From Lytechinus pictus (taxonomy: Eukaryota > Echinodermata > Echinoidea > Temnopleuroida > Toxopneustidae): a stretch of DNA of 64,000 bases. The DNA is taken from NCBI RefSeq assembly GCF_037042905.1, contig NC_087257.1, forward strand, positions 21,739,001 through 21,803,000, written 5' to 3'. A program made the translations under genes and the position numbers. Shown here one piece after another: positions 60,808 through 64,000 of the stretch. Position 1 is the stretch's first letter. The number at the start of each line of letters is the position of its first letter. A model generated the notes under the pieces. It made no database searches. It had not been told where the DNA came from and saw only the letters and a list, made by a program, of their open reading frames with translations.

Positions 60808-61300
60808 TAGACCAAAAGCTTCGGTCTCTGTTATGTTGGTTGTTCCGCTGAACTCCGTTGGCTCCACTCACCAAAATACAGAGACCGAAGTTCTAGCTGG
60901 ATCTGTACAGGGGACTCGATGGCCCTATGTTCATGTATTAAGTTCGGTTAAAACAGGGAAGTGAAGTTGCGCGACAGCCGAAGTACATTGTAAGTCACTG
61001 TTTTTTCACCTTTTTAAGTTTATTATTCCGCGTTTTGCCTTTTGGTGCATTTCAGGCCAAAACAGAATAATAATCTTTATTTTGGTAGGCCTACACTACA
61101 GCCCCGGCTACATTTCTTTTTATATATTTTTATGAAACAACAAAAATCGATGAGCCCCGTCGGGTGGATTTTGCATTGTTAACCCCCTAAATTGCCCTAA
61201 TGGTGGCTGCACGATAGCGAGCCGTCTGTGTACAAGGAGAAATTAAAAAATAAAAATAAAAAATGTTTAAAAAATAACTCTTCGAAACAGACGGCTGCCA
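60808..61300 (+). repeat. Dispersed repeat, family C copy 2
   Basis: Matches 42490-42957 from TAGACCAAAAGCTTCGG to AACAGACGGCTGCCAG, with small insertions (for example GTAGGCCTACACTACAGCC). It lies 22 bases after the TIR element at 59309-60786. Confidence 0.8.
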
Positions 61301-61479
61301 GACATGCCAGATGTTCAACTTATTGCCAAATTTTTGTTAAAATAAAACTTGAAAATTCCAGGAAATATCTAAACTTCTATGAATTTCGGGAAATTTGGGA
61401 TTCACTTTCGGGAAATTGATAGGGTCTTTCTGACAAAATTCTGAGGCTGAGCTGTGGAAACACTGACTCACTCACTGAG

Positions 61480-61600
61480 ACTGAGTGACACCGCCCCGCG
61501 GCACCGCGTTCCGTCCGTCCGACTCGAACTCAGCTCAGTCAGAGTCATGACTCGGACAGTCGGAGTTCGACGGACGAACGCAAAGTCGAGGAGAGACTAG
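61480..61600. repeat. Imperfect palindrome rich in GACTC/GAGTC
   Basis: CGTCCGTCCGACTCGAACTC at 61512-61532 is mirrored by GAGTTCGACGGACG at 61564-61578. The loop is itself made of repeated CTCAG/GACTC/GAGTC motifs. A GC-rich hairpin or cruciform is expected. Confidence 0.6.
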
Positions 61601-64000
61601 TTAAGCAGATGCTACATTACCCCAAAGTCAAAGATTTGAATGAAAATTCATATAAGATACATTTATTTGGAATAGTACATTTGAAAATGACGCAAGAAAG
61701 CACATTATTTTACCTTAATCAGTGGCGGAACCAGCGCTTGAATGAGTTCTCTTCCACGCTAAATTGTTATTTAAATTTCAGTCTAAATATTTACGTTGTC
61801 TTTAAACTCTTCAAATTATCGCAAGGAAACGTATAATATCGATGGTTAAATGTTGATACAGATATATACCGTATATATGTGTGTATATATATAACTTATA
61901 ATGAAATAAAATGGGAACAAAAATGCAATATTATTTCATATTTTTTTCGAGAACAAATCTAAAACAAATTGAAAATAGACTATCAAACAGTAATCGGTTT
62001 TTATTTTTAACGGTTCAAGAATAACCGGAGTTCTGATTTGAGATCCGGAAAAAGATGGGTGGTAGCGCCAACGCCACAACAAATTCAATTCAATTCATGA
62101 ACAATTAAATTCAATTTAAGTTGCATAAGGCCTATTTGTTATTTTCATTATCGGGGTAATTAAAAAAGGGAATTAAGAGAGTGTGTGCAAGAGAGACAGA
62201 GTAATATTTACAAGAGGAATATTCTACCAGTGGCAGATACAGGGGGTGTAGTTCCTTATGTAGCCAATTTCAGGGTTTCGTGAGGCACACCCCCCATCCC
62301 GGCCCCCATCAAAAGAAAAAGAAGGAAATGTGAGAGAGAATAGGAAGAAAAAAACTTTCAGGTCATATATAAATAAAAATTTCCCTCATATTTCTGCTGC
62401 TATAGCTGTTGGGTGAGATAATGGGGGTGGGGAGTTAGGGGCCTCCATGCCTCCATGAGGGAGTGGGGATCATTGTCATTTTGGTCCAAGGGTGATGGAA
62501 TGGGGGGCGGAGGGGCCCCAAATAAAATTGGGAGTGGGGCAAAACAAGTTTTGACCCCATTTACCCCGGGCATTTACCCCACGGTTGTTCAAATGTTGTG
62601 CTGGGATCGGTAATTATAATTTAGAAGGGAAGCGTAATGAAGAAACTTTGGAGAAAGTTATACAGTTCAAATCACTCTGGTATTTAATCATCAGTTACAG
62701 TTTACAATTCGAAGTACATGAAGATTCAGGTATAACAGGAGACGATGAATATAATTATTTCGAAGTATAAGATTAAGAGTCGGAGTGAAGTTAAAATAAT
62801 ATTCGATGGACGTCTAAGTCTTGAAGTCAGTCAGTCTACTCTATATCTGGATGAATGTGGGTCTAGTATTCTACTGTATATATTATATATCTCTAATAAT
62901 CAAGAAGTCTTATTTATATCATTAGTTTTGGGGGTGTAACAATTTACGGTGGGAGTGATCTAAACTTGATCTGATTGGTCTAACTGTCTTATCAAACTTT
63001 TTCTGGTATAAGGGGTGTGGTGATGCTCTGTGCAAGTGACTGGGGCTGGAAGTGTGAGTCATACTTCTTCCTTGAAGTTAGCTGACGTCACTGAGGGTTG
63101 GTCTTTTTATGGTCAAGGTTTAGGAGTTAAATGGTATTGGGGGTTTGTGAATTCTTAGATGACATTGGGGGAGTTTGTAAACAAGTTAAGGTGAATGACT
63201 TAAAGGATAACAGGAAGTTAAATACATACTACATAACACAAATACAAAGAATAAACAATAAATTTAAGGCACTTTTCTTGTCTAAAAATGATTTATCATC
63301 TCTGATGGGGCACTGCAAAGTATTAGTATAAGTTGTAGCTTGCATCCTCCGACAAGTGAAACAATTATGATTCCCTTGGTAGACCCTTTCATTTTCTCCT
63401 AAATGTTTCTAGCAATATATGAATATTTTTAATTGCTCGATCGAACAATGTATTTAATAAGGGGTGGCAATCCTGTGGCCGGGGCCAGGGGCGATATATA
63501 AAATGATGTACATAATAGTGCCCTTAGTTTTTTTAAGCACAAAAACTGCCCTTTTACCCAAGAAAAATGCCCCCTTAAAAACGTGTTAGGTGCCCATTTC
63601 ATCTTAGAAGAAACAGTTTTGTTAACGAGTACACCTTGGTTTCTTTAAGTGCCAATTCTCGCATCGGATAAATTACCTTTTTTAAATCTCTCTTTTGGTT
63701 CCAAATCAGTGCCTGTTCTGCTTTGCAAGTGCATGATCCCTTCCGAAATGTGTTTTTTTTTTGCCCGACCTTATTATTAATGAAATTCCTCTTCTGCACT
63801 GAGCTTCCCCTTTCACCTTTTACTCAACAGCCTTATTTTTACTCAAAAGCCTTATTTTCTTTCTAGATTTGTCAAAAGTTTAATTCTTTTGAATGTAAGG
63901 TATATAGTTGCAAGTTGCCCCCTTCTCTAAAATTTCCCAAAGCCCGTAGGGGGAAAATGTTTTACTTACAAATATAAATGTGCCCCTTGGGAGGTCAATA
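61600..64000. other. Intergenic stretch, nothing recognised
   Basis: AT-rich with G runs around 62240-62590 and GCCCCTT-like low-complexity sequence around 63460-63990. Short open frames of 60-75 codons have no domain character. No RNA gene was seen. Confidence 0.5.

Overview
The window is eukaryotic nuclear DNA: AT-rich, intron-dense and full of short foldback elements, tRNA-derived SINEs, microsatellites and homopolymer tracts. SINEs ending in GCGCTATATAAATG-(ATT)n, long-TIR foldback elements and gene sequences that align to, but differ clearly from, the vertebrate versions suggest a marine deuterostome, most likely an echinoderm such as a sea urchin. That assignment is inference. No prokaryotic operons, CRISPR arrays or rRNA genes are visible.

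Four protein-coding genes can be assembled by following splice sites and reading phase. (1) On the + strand, bases 3-16520 hold the 3' part of an ADAM11/22/23-like gene. I join 20 exons and 616 codons, covering the end of the metalloprotease domain, disintegrin, cysteine-rich, EGF and transmembrane regions and a cytoplasmic tail. The zinc site is destroyed and the tail ends in a PDZ-type ETII. (2) On the - strand, 26836-23623 is a complete four-exon cytochrome b561 of 243 aa. One of its introns holds a 1.3-kb array of a 51-bp minisatellite. (3) On the - strand, 43426-33344 is a probable five-exon gene for a 430-aa protein with two AT-hook-like motifs. A diverged tandem array overlaps its stop codon and 3' flank. 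(4) On the - strand, 57855-47495 is a complete 12-exon CCDC47 of 483 aa, an ER membrane protein.

The rest is largely mobile DNA. It includes a 2.3-kb TTAA-flanked element with inverted ends and internal ~230-bp repeats (18.8-21.1 kb), and three copies of a long-TIR foldback family. One of those copies is split by a Tc1/mariner-superfamily transposon with a decayed transposase (38.6-41.2 kb). There is also a 5'-truncated LINE (9.5-10.2 kb), several SINEs, a 1.5-kb TIR element near a CpG-rich patch (59.3-60.8 kb) and many MITE-like inverted repeats. Beyond 58 kb no protein-coding gene is recognisable.

The genes do not form a pathway; this is an ordinary stretch of metazoan chromosome. The points of most biological interest are the inactive ADAM with three possible C-termini, the repeat array running into the coding end of the AT-hook gene, a possible SINE-derived C-terminus on cytochrome b561, and the nested transposons.
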